Assembly (NCBI GenBank): GCA_026225945.1
Contig: JAMJFZ010000701.1
Span: 1-64,000 of the forward strand
Length of the DNA: 64,000 nucleotides
Direction of reading: 5' to 3'
Source of the DNA: Cricetomys ansorgei
Lineage: Eukaryota > Chordata > Mammalia > Rodentia > Nesomyidae
Positions 24,441-42,700 of the stretch are shown piece after piece; within the stretch, counting starts at the first letter, position 1, and every line of letters starts with the position of its first letter. Made by a program: the position numbers and the translations under genes. Under the pieces are notes generated by a model. That model did not search any database, had not been told where the DNA came from, and saw only the letters and a program-made list of their open reading frames with translations.

Positions 24441-26204
24441 CTACACAGTAGCTAGCCATTACAAAGAAGGAACACAACTCCTTCTCAAACTGAGGAACAT
24501 GCTTAGCAGAGCCTAGGGCCTAGAACTTGGGAGCGTTTCCTAAGCATGAATATGTTTATGAGTTTATGTTTATGTTTTATTATATTTTATATAAGCATTT
24601 TATATTTTATATTTTCTGTTTATGAGAGCTACTAATGGTCTGGGACCAGAACCTTGGTGGAGAGGGACATTGTTTCAGATAATTGGAAACCAACACTTCT
24701 TACCGCTTGGAGCTATGATTACCAGTTCCAAGTTCACTATGGGCTCGGTCGGTATTGCTCTTGAGATACTTATGTTTTTCTTGTGTAGCAATGTTTGATC
24801 TTTCTATTCCTGAGTTTGTCTCATTGATGATAGTTTCTGATGACTTCATAGAAGTCTCTCATTTCCTTCCACTTTTCCCCTAGAAGTAGTATACACAATG
24901 CTATTCTTCTCAAGAAGCTTGCTTGGCATATCATAGACCTAGACATTAGACATAGCTGAGGTCTTGTGCAAGACCCCCATACTCCCACTTTTGTCTTTTC
25001 TCTTTCTAGTTTTCCAATTTTCTCATTCTCTTGTACCACTCCCTTCAATGCTGTCACTGAAGAATAACTGGCTTTTTTATGTGACTGGGTGTACTTAAAT
25101 AATAATTTAGGGAGTAACTTTGCTGAGTAAATCTCCTATCTCCCTAAGTGGCTAGACTTTCAGTATCTCCTATTTATATTGTTCAAGGAGTAACCTCGAG
25201 TTGAAACTAAAAGGTACTAAATGATGAGAGCATATGTGGAATTGAAAATCTGTTCTAGGATTGCTTTTATGTTGTTTATTGAGCATTAGTCAGAAATGGC
25301 TGAATACCATTAAAGGGAAAATGTTATTATTATTGTCTCAAGTATGTGAAATTATTCCTCCCTGAGAAGGCATGTAGATTCTAGAACAACTGCGAATCCA
25401 GCTTTTTAGAAAATTGTATCAGATATAAGCTCTCTTACGTTGAGTGAGGTTGCCTTGATCCTAGTCTGCATCTCCACACAGCAACAACCTTGTTGTCTTC
25501 CCAATTATATTGTTTAAATCTTTAAATTAAAAGATTGTACCATCACAGAGTTTAAAAATTACCCATTTGAATCACAGAGTCAGCTGCCCATTGCAGTAAG
25601 AGGAGAAGGATTTGTAAGTAGAGCATGACTTCTGCCTTCAGACCAGTATAGGAGAAATATTTTATTGTGCACACTTCTGGGGAAACAGGATAGGAAGTAG
25701 CTATGTAACAGGCTGAATTTTTAGGTTGCCAGCTACAGGGGTTCCCTGTATGAAGACAGGTATAATTGGGGCAGGTTAAGTGATTTTGTAATTAACCTGT
25801 ATGTATTAATTTATGCCCTGTGAATGAAATCAGATAAGATTGATGAGTGTTCAGTTTGTGGAGGTTAGCTTTATGCCAATGAGTATTGGATTTCCAACTA
25901 GAGAACTCTCACATGCAGATATGTGCAATCCTCTTTGACATAAGTCAGTTCAGAGTTGTGAGACATAGGCAATTGACTGATACTGTGTGTCAGGTTTTAG
26001 ATCTCAGCAGCTTACATTGTGCATAGGCCAAGCAAGGTCAATCAGTATCTTATTAACAGCATTCACAGGACCAGCGGAGGGTTTACTCATTCTCAAAGTC
26101 AATATGCCTATTTTTTCAATTATATTTATCTATTTTAAGAGAAAATTGTTGGATTATTGCTATCACTTTTTAAGTTACATTTTTTTCTTCTTTCTTTCTT
26201 CTTT

Positions 26205-26310
26205 TTTGTTTTTCAGGACAGGAATTCTCTGTTATAACTCTAATCCTCCTGCCCCTGCCTCATAAGTGCTGGGATTAATAGTGTGCACAACCACAGCCCA
26301 GTATATTTTC
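26205..26310 (-). mobile_element. B1 SINE fragment, reverse orientation
   Basis: TTTTTTGTTTTTCAGGACAG, a T-rich tail complement, is followed by a GCCTCATAAGTGCTGGGATT match to the B1 complement. It is absent from the matching place in tandem copy B. Confidence 0.8.
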
Positions 26311-26391
26311 TTTTCTTTAATGCATCACTGATGTATATCGATTGGTTTCTGTTCTCCATTTTTTCCAAGTCATTAATAGAATTTTATTCAG

Positions 26392-26532
26392 CCGGGTGAT
26401 GGTGGCACATGTCTTTTATTCCAACACTCCTGGGACAGATGCAGGCAGATCTCTGTGGCTTCCAGGCCAGCCTTGTCTACAGAGTGAGTTACAGGACAGC
26501 TCTGTCTAGAAAAAGACAACAAAAAAGGAATT
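26392..26532 (+). mobile_element. B1 SINE
   Basis: It starts GCCGGGTGATGGTGGCACAT, includes CAGGCCAGCCTTGTCTACAG and ends in an A-rich tail. It is absent from tandem copy B. Confidence 0.92.
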
Positions 26533-26820
26533 GATGCCATTTTTCTTAAGTGTTATTTGTTTATATATTTCTGATTAGAGCAGTGTATCCTGAGGCCCAG
26601 GTTTGTCTCACTTTATGTGACTGAGAATGACTTTGAACAAGTAATCCTGCCAGTGATGCTCAGTCCTGAAGAGAGTATTGCAACTCCATCCAGGCTGGAC
26701 TTTGACTGGACAGCAAGAAGGAAAAAGAAATCAGTGAATGAGTGTCTTTCAACATCTCAGGATTTTATTGGCAACTTAGTAATGAGGAGTGTACAGCAGC
26801 CAAGCTTCAGTAGGTGACAG

Positions 26821-29745
26821 GTGGTCTCTGTGGTGTGGCTATTCTGCTGCATCATTTGAGGTGCATAGGGGCAACTTCAGAATCCGCACCATGGTGAGAG
26901 AGGGGCTACCATTTCCATGGAGGGAGGAGTGGCCAGCAGAGCACTGGGTGCCTGTGTAGTGGGTTTTCCCCTAGTGTTGAATGGGAGTATGCAGTCAAAT
27001 TTTGTGCCCAATGAGGTCCTGTGTGGTCGTTCCAAGTCCCTGGACCAAGGTGGCAGCCTCTGAGTAACATCACTCTGTGAGCTGCATTTGCAGACCTTTG
27101 GGAAGCTTCGATTTTATGTAGAAGCATTCTTGTTGATGTCACCATACTTTAGTGAATTCCCAGAAGGCAGGCTGCAAGACTTAAAATTTAAGTTTGAGAT
27201 CAATTTGGAGTTAAACGTTTAGAGGTTTTAATTAGCATCTCATGTGTTGGGTAGCATTCCACTACTAAGCTGTAATGCAGAGGAGTAGAATTGATGATAC
27301 AGCTTTGTAGATAGTAAGTCATACAAAGAAGAATTTAGCTAAGGCAGGCTGACTCTAAAATACTCTCAAAATAAGTAGATGTTATGTAGGCCTATTAAAG
27401 ATTAGGATGCTAGGATGTAAATGTTTGTTTACCAGTATTAAGCAGATGTTAGGCTCCAAACCATAACAAAAGAGAACCTTAGTTACATGCAGTCACTAGA
27501 CCCATCCCCTTATCAACCAACAAGCCCTATAAAGCTGCACAGTGGGCCATTACATGGTCTAACCAACTTTATGCACCCATGTGCCATAAAAGTCAAGTTT
27601 TCTTCTAGAAAAAAGCATAGTCCTGCCAGAAGGGCAAAACAAGTCCTTGTGATAATCATAATTTGCAAAGAGAAATAATGTATGTTTGTTTAGGGTGGCC
27701 TGATTAAGCAAGGCTTTCCCTGAGGCCTCCGTGCATAGAGAAGGAACTTACCACTTTCTTCAGCCCAGAAAGATGGTTGGTAGAGCCAGTCAAAACCTGG
27801 GGACTATTCTAGTGTGCTTTGCCTAAGCCCTGTCCTTAAAAACAAAACAAAACAAAACAAAAACATAACTCCTTCTATATTAGTAAAAATATGCATTGGA
27901 GTCCTTGTAATTGTCTGAGGCCAGGACCTTCAGTTAGGGATTATTTCAGATCCTAAGAGTTCAACTCTTACACCATGTAAGCCTGTGTTTATCAGTACCA
28001 AGTCCACTGAGGGCTTTGTCAGCAATGTTCTTGAGATACCCTGTCTATGCCATTGCAATATTGTTTGATTAGACTCCTCCTGAGTTTGTCCCATTGTATA
28101 ATAGTTTCTCCTGATTCATAGAAGTCCCATTTGCTTCTATTTTCCCCTTGGAAGTAATTTACAAGGTGCTTTTCCTCAGAAGCTTTCTTGGCTTCTGCAG
28201 GACACCTGAGCCCAGTCTTTACTTTTTCTGAGTTCTACTTTTCACAGCTTTCTCTTCCCCTGGGACCTACACTTTATGACCCTGTCTCTGGAGAATGACC
28301 TGATGTTTTAGGTGGCTGTTGTAATTAAGAAATAATTTTGGTAATATCTTTGTTTTGTAAATCTCCCATCTACCTAGGTGACTAGAATTGATGTCTCCTG
28401 TCCCTGTTTACATTGCTCAAAGTGAATACTGGGGTCTTAACCACTCTCCCACCAAAAAACTTATTAATATCAGTATATGTGTAACATGAAATATGTTCTG
28501 GGTTGTCTCCTCTTTGAGCAGTAGCTAGAGATGAATGCATGCCAGTATATAATGAAATTTTTTTTATATTTATTTATTTCTTGAATAGAGTGATATCCCT
28601 CTGAGAAAGCATAGTCATTATAGAATAGATGTCTGTACAGACTTTTAGAAAAATGTTTCTGAGACAAGTTCTCTCATATTGACTCAGAAGGGTTGCCTTG
28701 ATCACAGTTTGTAGGTCCACAGGGCAATGGTTTTGCTGTCCTACTGTTTTAATTCCTAAACTTTGAACTAAAGGGCTGTACCAGCACAGCGTTTAATATT
28801 AACCCTTGGAATCACATAGTAACGTGGCCTTGGCAGTCAGAATTTAAGGATTTCCATGTGGAATATAAATTCTGATTTCAGAATAGTATAAGAAGAATAG
28901 GTTAACATGTGCTCTGCAGAGTGAAAGAGATTTGGCAATATCTACATCTCAGACTGAAGTGTTAGGCAGTCAGCTGCAGGGGGTCATCATTGGGAAGAGA
29001 CTAAGTGAATTATTTTGTAATTTCCCAAGCATGTATTATTCCCTAGAATGTGAATGAAGTCACACCAGATTGGTGGGTATGGTATACAATTTTAGGAGCT
29101 TAGCTTATACCAGTGAATACTGAATTTTCGATTAGGGAATTCTCCTATGATTATATCTACAATCCTGGTTGACACAAGTAAGTCTTATCAAAGGTTAGAG
29201 ACACAGGCCATGGGCTGCAACTGTTTTGTATCAAGTGTTGATGTCAGCAGCTATCATTGTGCATAGGACTAAATTCAGTCAGGATCTTAATAATGGCATA
29301 CTCTAACCAGGGTATGGTCTAATCTTTTGCAAAGTCAATATAGCTAAATGTGTTTTTAATTATATTTCTTTTAATAGAGTCAGTTACTGGTATCACTTTT
29401 AAAATTTCATTTTCTTTAATGTATCAATGCTCCGATCTCTATTTGTTTCTATTCTCCAATGTTTCCAAGTCATCAAGAATTTTGTACCATTTTTGTCAAA
29501 TGATATTTAGTTATTCATTTGTCTTTATAGTAATGACTCCTGTAGCCCAGTCTTGCCTAACTCTATGTAATTTTGAATTGTTTTGAACACTTAATACTGC
29601 CTCTACCCTGAGTACTTGGGAAAGTACTGTAGCTTCTTCCAGTTTGGGCCTTGAATGGTCATCAGCAGGATAAAGAGTGCAGTTAATGAGTGACTTCCAA
29701 CCCATCTGGATTTTATTGGAGACTTATGAATGAAGAGGGACTTGT
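26821..29745. repeat. Diverged tandem duplication, copy B
   Basis: It is homologous to 23230-26820 in the same orientation, shorter because it lacks the two B1s and the 24.1-24.5 kb segment. An (AAAAC)n stretch lies at about 27838-27866. No gene is recognised. Confidence 0.7.
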
Positions 29746-30912
29746 ATTTAGAACTGAGTTCAGTGGCCAACTTTGTATCTGATGTACTCATATCACAGAA
29801 AGGGCGGGCAGGTAGGAAGGTGAGAGCTTTTCTACTTTGGCAACTGTTGGGCATACCTATGAATAGTCAAGTATATACTTTGCTGATTGATAAATGTTCT
29901 GACTGGCCATATTTTGGTTTCATAGACGAAAGCAATCAAGAATCTGAATAAAAAATTGAACTGATCATGAAATCAAATTATTGTTGTTAGACCATTTCAA
30001 CCAAATGAAAAGGTGGAGTTAAACTTTTGTGGCTATGGATCACAAGACCATTATTTTTTCCATCAGAAAATGCACCACCTAAAAAAGAGGTATGATTGAT
30101 TCTTGTGATCTCTAGTTTCTGGAACACATAAGGCCATAAAGCCTGATTCAACGTATAAAACAGTTCTTGGAAAACAACTACATCTTTTCTACCATCTCTT
30201 TCCTCCCTCCTATGTGCCTCTCCTCTCTTTCAAAAGCATGGTCACTTTTTGCTTTAATTGTTGTTATTCTCTCATTTGACCTAAGTTTGCCTGCATGAAC
30301 TACTTCCTAGCCATGAAGCAAAGGGATGAATTTCATGGACATTTTTTTTCAGTAACAGTTTTGAAAACAAAGCACATTACAACTAGGAGAAAACAGAAAG
30401 TGCATGTGGAGACTGGAAGAATTAGTTCTAAATTATAAATTTCATAGACTGGGGACCTGTACAATCCTAAAGTAGAAAGGTAGAGCAGGGAATGTCTGTT
30501 CAATCATTTGAACTCTGCTCATGCAGTTTGAGAGCTGTAACTATGCTGAGGCCCATCCTGCTGGCCCTATCTAGGGAAAGATTCTGCAAATGTGTGGCAA
30601 TCAGTAGACACTCTGCGAGGTAGTTCATGGGTTCTTATCTGGATTTTCGTCTGTTGGTGCTATAGGGAGCTGTGAGGGATGCCACAAGCCATGCCATGTG
30701 TGGCCCATTGTCCCCTGACCAGAGTAACCAGTCCAATTAGAATCAGAGCTCCGGGGACTGGGATGGAATGTGAGCTAGAATGAAGTTCTTTTGGTCAATT
30801 GATGACCTGCCCAGATTCCCTTGGTCTTTGTGAATATATTAAAAACAAAGTATTCATTTAGAATGATGCCAGGATCACTCTTTCTTTGGTACACATATAC
30901 AGCATATTTTAG
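29746..30912. other. Unassigned; expected 5' side of the zinc-finger pseudogene
   Basis: No first exon or promoter of the KRAB zinc-finger pseudogene could be placed. A more G+C-rich stretch at about 30530-30780 is a candidate 5' UTR exon but has no supporting motif. Confidence 0.3.
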
Positions 30913-32597
<1,685 letters not shown>

Positions 32598-33229
32598 TAG
32601 AGTAAGCCTGTCTGATGCAGAATGGGCTAGGGACTGATCTATGAGAAGAGTAGCACATCATAAAAAATCATCTCCATACTATCCAATCTAGTTCCTGGCA
32701 TTCATTTGAGTATAAGGCATGGGCTCTCGTTCTGTCATGGGATTCTGCCCTTCTATTGTTCCAGTGGGTCCTACAGGAAGGGCAGGCTATAGGTTGAAGG
32801 TTTTCTGGCGGGATGGTGGTCCCAATTCTAACACTGGAAGCCTTGCCATGCTATTGCCATGCCACAGGAGGTGGACTTTTCTGGCGCTCTATCCCATAAA
32901 ACCAGAGGCCTGTGTAGGATCTACCTCACATATTCCACTGCACTATGTCTCCTGATCAACCTATCAATGTTCTCCAATTCTGGTCATTTCTCCATATATA
33001 CTTTGCCTCCATCATCTCCCCCTCTCCCCCGACCTTGTACCTCCACTACCATTTGCATCGTCCACCAGCCTACCTGCATCATGTATTCTATTTCCCAAGG
33101 AGATCTATTTACCAAATACATCCTATGCCCACTGCAGGCATCCTTGTTCCATAGTATCTCTGAGTCTGGATTGTAGCACCTATGTCCTTTGCTTAAGCGT
33201 TAATATCAAGATAGATTTTGTACATACCT
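32598..33229. other. Unassigned, possibly repeat-derived
   Basis: No gene is recognised. Pyrimidine-rich sequence around 33000-33060 could belong to the reverse-oriented L1 next to it. Confidence 0.35.
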
Positions 33230-33400
33230 TGTTTGAATTTCTGAGGCTAAGTTATATCTCTGTGTGATTTTTTTTCTTGTTCCACCATTTGCCTGAAAAA
33301 TTCTTGATATCATGTTGTTTAATAGCTGAGTAATACTCCCTTGCATACTTGTACCACAATTTATAGTTGCAGATATCTCAGGCAGACAAGCACAAGAAGC
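33230..33400 (-). mobile_element. L1 fragment (ORF2 end), reverse orientation
   Basis: The plus-strand text CCACCATTTGCCTGAAAAAT then TTTAATAGCTGAGTAATACT matches the complement of the region near the end of rodent L1 ORF2. Confidence 0.65.
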
Positions 33401-34084
33401 CTAGATATGCCAGAGAAAAAGTTTATGGGTTTAAAACATCATTATTTATACCTATTTACCCATATCACAGTCATACATTCCTACCACTATATTTCTCTTT
33501 ATCTTTTGACTATTTTTGATTTGGGAGGCTTTCTTCATCTAAGCACACTGATTTAGGTAATCCATGTCTCAGCCTTTCAGGGCTTGGAAATATTTACATT
33601 CATCCTAGGTTTGTACTGTAATATAGCCTAAAGAAGCTTACTATTTCTTCCTTTAAAAGGGTCAGGCATTCGTAGGGGCGTTTACCTGGAAAAACCAGGT
33701 TTAGTATCCAGTCTCATTGGCCTTTTTGCTTTTAGAGGTGCTAGCCAATTTTGGGGGAGGTCAGTATTATTTTATGATGTGTCTCCAGTAACCATGAGTT
33801 AGTTCTCACATATGCCAGGATTTGAGGGTTAGTTAGTTGTTACAATAATTTATTGAGTTGAAATTACCATGATCTATAATGTGCCTCTCTCCCAGTTAGC
33901 AAGAGCAAGCCCAAGTATTAATTTTACTAATAAGTAGTGTAGGCAACATATCAATGAGATTTTCCACAGCTATCCTAGCAGAAAAAAGATGAAGAAGAGC
34001 CATTGGGCCATACTTTCTGGCACTTCAGCAACCAGAGCCTTTTCTAACAGTATGCTTACACTGCCTTGTTTGGTGAGGTCTGTA
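33401..34084. other. Unassigned intergenic sequence
   Basis: No recognisable coding sequence or repeat family. Confidence 0.4.
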
Positions 34085-34625
34085 GCAAAAACTGGTAAGA
34101 GAAAGCTGGTTGATTGATCTGAACACACACCTGGAATCTTGAATCTGCCACATGGCTAACTGATTGCTCCCTCAATGCAAAACTGGTTAATTGATGTGCA
34201 CACACACTTGAAAACTAACAATGCAAAATTGGTTAATAATTGATCTGCATACACTCCTGAAGTTCTGATTCTGCAACCTGGTGAACTGACTGCTCCCACC
34301 ATGGAAAGCTGGTTAATTGATCTGCACAGAAACTTCAAATCCTGGAATCTACAACCAGATGAACCATCTGCTACCTCAATTTAAAGCAGGTTGACTCATT
34401 TGCACAATCTCCTGAAAATCACCAATGGTTAAAACTGTTGCACATTCTCCTGAAACCCCAAATCTGCAAAGCTGCTTAAGTGATGCCTCGCTCAAGGATA
34501 AGCTGGTTAACTGATCAACAAAAGCTCCTGAAAAACAGCAATGCAAAGCTGGTCAAATGTTCTGCACACACTCCTGATATCCTGAATTTTCAAAGCTGGT
34601 TAACTGACTGCTACCTGTAAAATAA
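34085..34625. repeat. Degenerate minisatellite with GCTGGTTAA units
   Basis: About ten diverged copies of a unit containing GCTGGTTAAYTGATCTGCAC, ACTCCTGAA and often ATCTGCAA or AATGCAA, spaced roughly 45-110 bp. Units alternate between TTAATTGATC-type and TTAACTGACTGCT-type forms, which suggests a two-part higher unit. Confidence 0.75.
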
Positions 34626-34864
34626 TCATGGATAAACCACAGCCACCAGTACAAACTGGTCCATCCTTATAGTGAGGATGAACTGTGAATGGAATCATGG
34701 AGGATATGGAGCCTCTGAAAGTTTGAATATAACTCCTGTTGATAGACAGCGTGTGGATTTTCTACTGCACCCATGAAGACCTTAAATTAACTCTTGGCAT
34801 CTTTCTTTGTGGTGTAAGAGTATGACAGCATTCTCTGCTGTGAGGCAGTATTGTTTGTAAAAAG

Positions 34865-35155
34865 GTACCTGTTGCAGAAGTTTATTTTTATTATATATAA
34901 ATCATTTTATGCACTGTTGGGTGAAGGGCTTTCAAGCCCCTTTTGTATTGTTCATAGGTGTTGGATTTCTGTGGGGGTGTTTAATTGATAATGATGTACA
35001 TGTGCTAACAGTAGAATACCTGAGGAGTTCTGAATTAATAAAACAGCTGAGCTGAGATGCTTGGGGTTCCACTCTGAGTATGACACTGGCCCTGATGATG
35101 GTTCTCTCTGCTGAGGTCTGGAAGATGCCTCCCTGATTCTTTGGTGAGCAACCTG
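34865..35155 (+). repeat. Dispersed element, copy 2 (also at 24.1 kb)
   Basis: It is homologous in order and orientation to 24125-24440, starting TGTTGCAGAAGTTTATTT. See that entry. Confidence 0.5.
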
Positions 35156-35429
35156 TGTTTGCTATCTAATCATATATCTTACATACTATTAATTAATATG
35201 TAATATTAATATTAATTAATACACATTGTATTACATACATTAGTAGACATGTGCTCTGTCTTCAAGATGACTTAGTATCAACAGTTTTCAATCTGTAAAT
35301 TCAAAAATTAAAAAAAACAATAGAAATACCTGTTTTATACAAGTGATTCTTGGAATTATTTTCTCACTGGAAACCTTCAAATGTGCGACTTCCATTCCAG
35401 AAAACCATTTGCAACATCAATATTATATA
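35156..35429. other. AT-rich spacer
   Basis: It includes an AATTAATATTAATATTAATT-like tract around 35185-35225. No gene is seen. Confidence 0.6.
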
Positions 35430-38400
<2,971 letters not shown>

Positions 38401-39789
38401 TCCAGGCCCTCCACTTGATCGTGGAGATGCACTTCAGTCCCTCCTAGTTTAAGAATTTGTGGACAGAGGCTTCATCCAGCCTGGATGACTGGAGTACTCC
38501 CTTTCTTTGTCAGTCTTGTCCTTATCACCAGCTGCCTGCATGGTTGGTAATTCTTCTCTAAGTAATCACTACAGTTCACATCTAGTGCTTCATGGTGACA
38601 CTGACTTATGTCCAGGACTTTATCTTACTTGAGATGAGGGAGTATCCCTGTTGGCAGTGGGGATCATTTCAGATTTTGGAAGCAGAAGCTGTTAATAGCT
38701 GCAATTCTATTGAGTCATCTGCTGCTTGAGTTTTCTGTGAACTCAAGTGCAACCATTAACATTTAGTAACAGTATTTGCTCATACTCTTCACTGCACCTT
38801 TTGGACTCAAAGATATTTTTGAGAAAATCTACAGTCTAGACATTGAAGACTTAAGCTGAAATTAGAATAAAAACTGTTACATATGAAGAAGCATAAAAGA
38901 TATTCTGTTCTCAGGAAAACCTACCAGGTGGGATGAGATCATGATGTCACTCTCCTGCCTCATCCTACACAAAGGAAACCATATGTTTTCTTCTTTCCAG
39001 AAAGAAGTTAACAAACTTGATCATCAGTATTTTTAATCAGAGCCAAAACTGCTTTACCCACAGAGCAACAAACTTCACTCTGAAGCCCAACAATTCCAAA
39101 TGTAACTTGCTTCATTTGAACTGGTATCTTCTCTCCCTATATTCTCTAAGTCTTCATTGGTGCTGCCTCATTGACATTATCATGGGTGTCTTGTATATTG
39201 ATGTGTATCTATAATACGTATAATATATATTTTATATATACATTTCTTTGAGATAAAATGTATCCTGCTCTATCGGATTGATGTTACCTGAAAGCATGCT
39301 TTCAGGGCTGATCATATGGCCATGGACATCCAATCAGTGTGCTCTTTACTGGACACATTTCTCCACTCTCAGCTTTCCTCAGCTGTATGTAGGGCTGAGA
39401 CCTGTGAGATTTTCCCCATCCACATTGTATATCAATTGGTGTTATTCTTGTATGCTCACATTTAGAAATTCATGTCAGTGACACTTTACGTGTTTAGCCT
39501 CTTACACTCCTGAAATGGACGTGTGCTATGCTGCAAAGTGCAGCCCTAAAGCACACTGCCACCTGCCTGTGAGCATGCTCCTGTGTTGGATGACTGGATG
39601 TATTTCCCCATAGTGAACAGCAGGTGGTGCATGCACACCATGTGTGGGACCTGACCTACTTTAGAGGCCAGGGAAGCCCAAAATAAAACTGTTCATTCTA
39701 CAACCAAAAACTTACATGGAAGGAAAACTATGGATGCAAATTTGGTACACAGGACACACTGTTCCATCTGACACTGCGGAGGAACCACA
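38401..39789. other. Unassigned intergenic sequence
   Basis: No gene is recognised. A short TATA-rich stretch lies at about 39210-39245. Confidence 0.4.
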
Positions 39790-42700
39790 GATATATTTAC
39801 ATTGTTGATATCATATCACTCCAAATACCATGTGTGTTCCTTCCAGCTATGACATCATACATTGGCACTGATGGTGTCACATCAACTTATTTATGATATC
39901 AGTTTTTTTTTTGATTAGGAAAGCATATATCACATTGATATTTTTACTTCCTCTCAACTATGACATCTGTTCCTGGCAATTATAGTGTCACATCCTTATA
40001 ATTGCTCTATCAAAAATGATATCATATCCTTCTTTTGATGATCTCATATATTTACACATTACATTGTGGTTGTTACATCATCATAATAATGATGTAATTT
40101 TCTTCCCATTTTGATATCATATTGATATTTTGATGTCACATCATGCAAATTATGATTTCTTGTCCTTCCAAGTATGTTGCCATATCATTCCTATTATGAT
40201 GTCATATACTTGCATTATTGGATTCACATCCACCAAGTTTTGGTGTTAGTTTGTTCCACTTACAAAGTCCTGTTTCTATAGATGGTGCCATATAATCCAA
40301 ATTATGGTGTCACATGCTTCCTATTGTAAGATCATTTCCTTTCAATTGTGTTGTCACAAATTATGTTGAAGGTATCACATCTTCACAATTATGATGCCCT
40401 TCCAAATATCGTGTCATATACTTCTTGTTATGATGTCATATATTTACATTGTTGATATCACATCATAACAATTACAATGTCAGGTTTTTTTTCAAATTTT
40501 CTGTCCTATGTGTACATTGATGATATTACATTATCCCAACTATGCTGTCATGTCCTTCCAATATTCATGTATTCTGTCATAATGTGATGTCATATATTTA
40601 CCTCGCTGTCACATCAATATGATTATGTGGTTGTTTTCCATAAATTATGGTGTCATTTATTTACATTATTTTGCTACATAATCCTGATTATACTGTCATA
40701 TCCTTCCAATAAGCACATCTTTTCCTTTCAGTTTTGTCAGATATTTAGGTTGATGGTATTACATCATCACAATTATGATGCCAGTTATTTCAAATTATGC
40801 TGTTACATACTTATTGTTATTATGTCATACATTTTCTTCCCTTTACTATGGCCTATATTTTCATTGATATGCTTTTATCACTTCACCCCATGTATGTAAC
40901 TTTCTGTTGATTATGTTATTATAAATTTTCACTGTTGATGTCACATTATCACAATTATGATGTTAGTTTCTTCACATTATATTACATACTGACATAGATG
41001 ATGTCACATAACCCAAATTATGTTGTCATTTCTTTCTCAATATCACATCATTTCCTTCCAATTGTGATATAACACACTTACCTTAATAATGTCACATCCT
41101 CCCAATTATGAAATCAGTTCCTTCCAATTATGCTGCCATACCCTTCTTTTATTATTTCATATGTTTACATTGATGATATCATTGCAATTGTGATGTTGGC
41201 TTCTTTCAATTATGGTGTCATATATTGACAGTGATGATGGTACATAATCCATATTATTCTGCCAATTATCACATCATTTTCCTTCCAATTGTGGTCGAAC
41301 ATCCTTAACAATGATGGTGTCACATTTAAATAATGATGACACCTCTTTCCATTTATGTTGTCATATATTTTATTATGATGTCATATATTTACATTGTTGA
41401 CATCACATCATCTTAATTATGGTATCAGTTTATTCCAATTATGTTGTCATATATTGATATTGAAGATGTTACATCATGACAATTTGATGTAAATTCCTTC
41501 CAAATTTGATGTCACATCCTTATTGGGATGTCATATATTTACATTGTTGATGTAACCTTATCACAATTTTGGTGTCAGTTTCTTCCAATTACTGTGTCAT
41601 ATACTTACACTGCCAATGATACATAATTCCAATTATCATTTCATATCCTCCAATTATCACATCATTTCCAAACAATTGAGATGTACATACTTGCATTGAT
41701 GGTGTCACATAATTATGTTGTCAGTTCCTTCATTTTATGCTGTCATTTCTCATTATACCATATATTTATATTGTTTGCATAACATCATATGACTATGATG
41801 TGCTTTCTCTAATAAGGTGTCCTATATTTACATGGTTGATGTCATATCACGATTAGATGTCAGTTTCATCCAATTATGGTGACATATGTACACTGATTAT
41901 ACTATTATAATCCATACTAAGATGCTTTATCCTTACAATATCACATCATTTCCTTCCAATTGTGATGTCACCATGTCATATTGATGGTGTCACATCATTC
42001 ATATTATGATGTAAGTTCTTCCCAATTTTGCTGTCAAATCATTCATATTATATCATACATATACATTGTTGTTTGTCATTACAATTATGATGTTGTTTCC
42101 TTATAATTTTGTCATACAGCTCATATTATGATGACTTATATTTACATGGCTGTAGTCACATCATGATGTGACTTTTTGATGTCAATATCTTCCAATTATA
42201 ATGTCATATATTTACAACATTCATGTCAAAATTGTCAGTTTCTACCAATCGTGATATCTTTTAATGCCATTGACGATGTAACCTAATCCACATTATGATG
42301 TCCTATCCTCCAATTATCATGTCATATTCTTCAAATTGTGATGTCTCAGATCAACTTTGATAATGTCATGTCATCAGAATTATGATGAAAATTCCCTCAT
42401 TCTTATTATGATGTCATAAATTTACATTGTTGATGTCATATGCTGATTATGCTTTCACATTCTTCATTATCTGAGGTCATATATTTATACTGTTGAAGTA
42501 ATGTCGTGATTATGATGTTCGCTTCTTCCAATTAGGCTTTCACCCTATTTTGGTGTCATCTATTTATATCATTGATGTCACATCATCATAACTATGATGT
42601 CAGTCCTTCCTATTATGCCATGCCTTAATTTTTGATGACATATAGTTATGTAGTTGATATCAAATCATCATGATTGTGATGACAGTTTCCTCAAATTATG

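Larger units (their letters stand above)
23230..26820. repeat. Diverged tandem duplication, copy A
   Basis: It pairs with 26821-29745. Matching landmarks include CATGTGTTGG at about 23713 (27240 in B), GAGTAGAATTGAT at about 23751 (27283 in B), TTGTGCATAGG at about 26018 (29260 in B) and GGATTTTATTGG at about 26760 (29708 in B). Many substitutions and indels separate the copies. Copy A carries two B1 insertions and an extra segment at about 24115-24470. No coding content is recognised. Confidence 0.7.
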
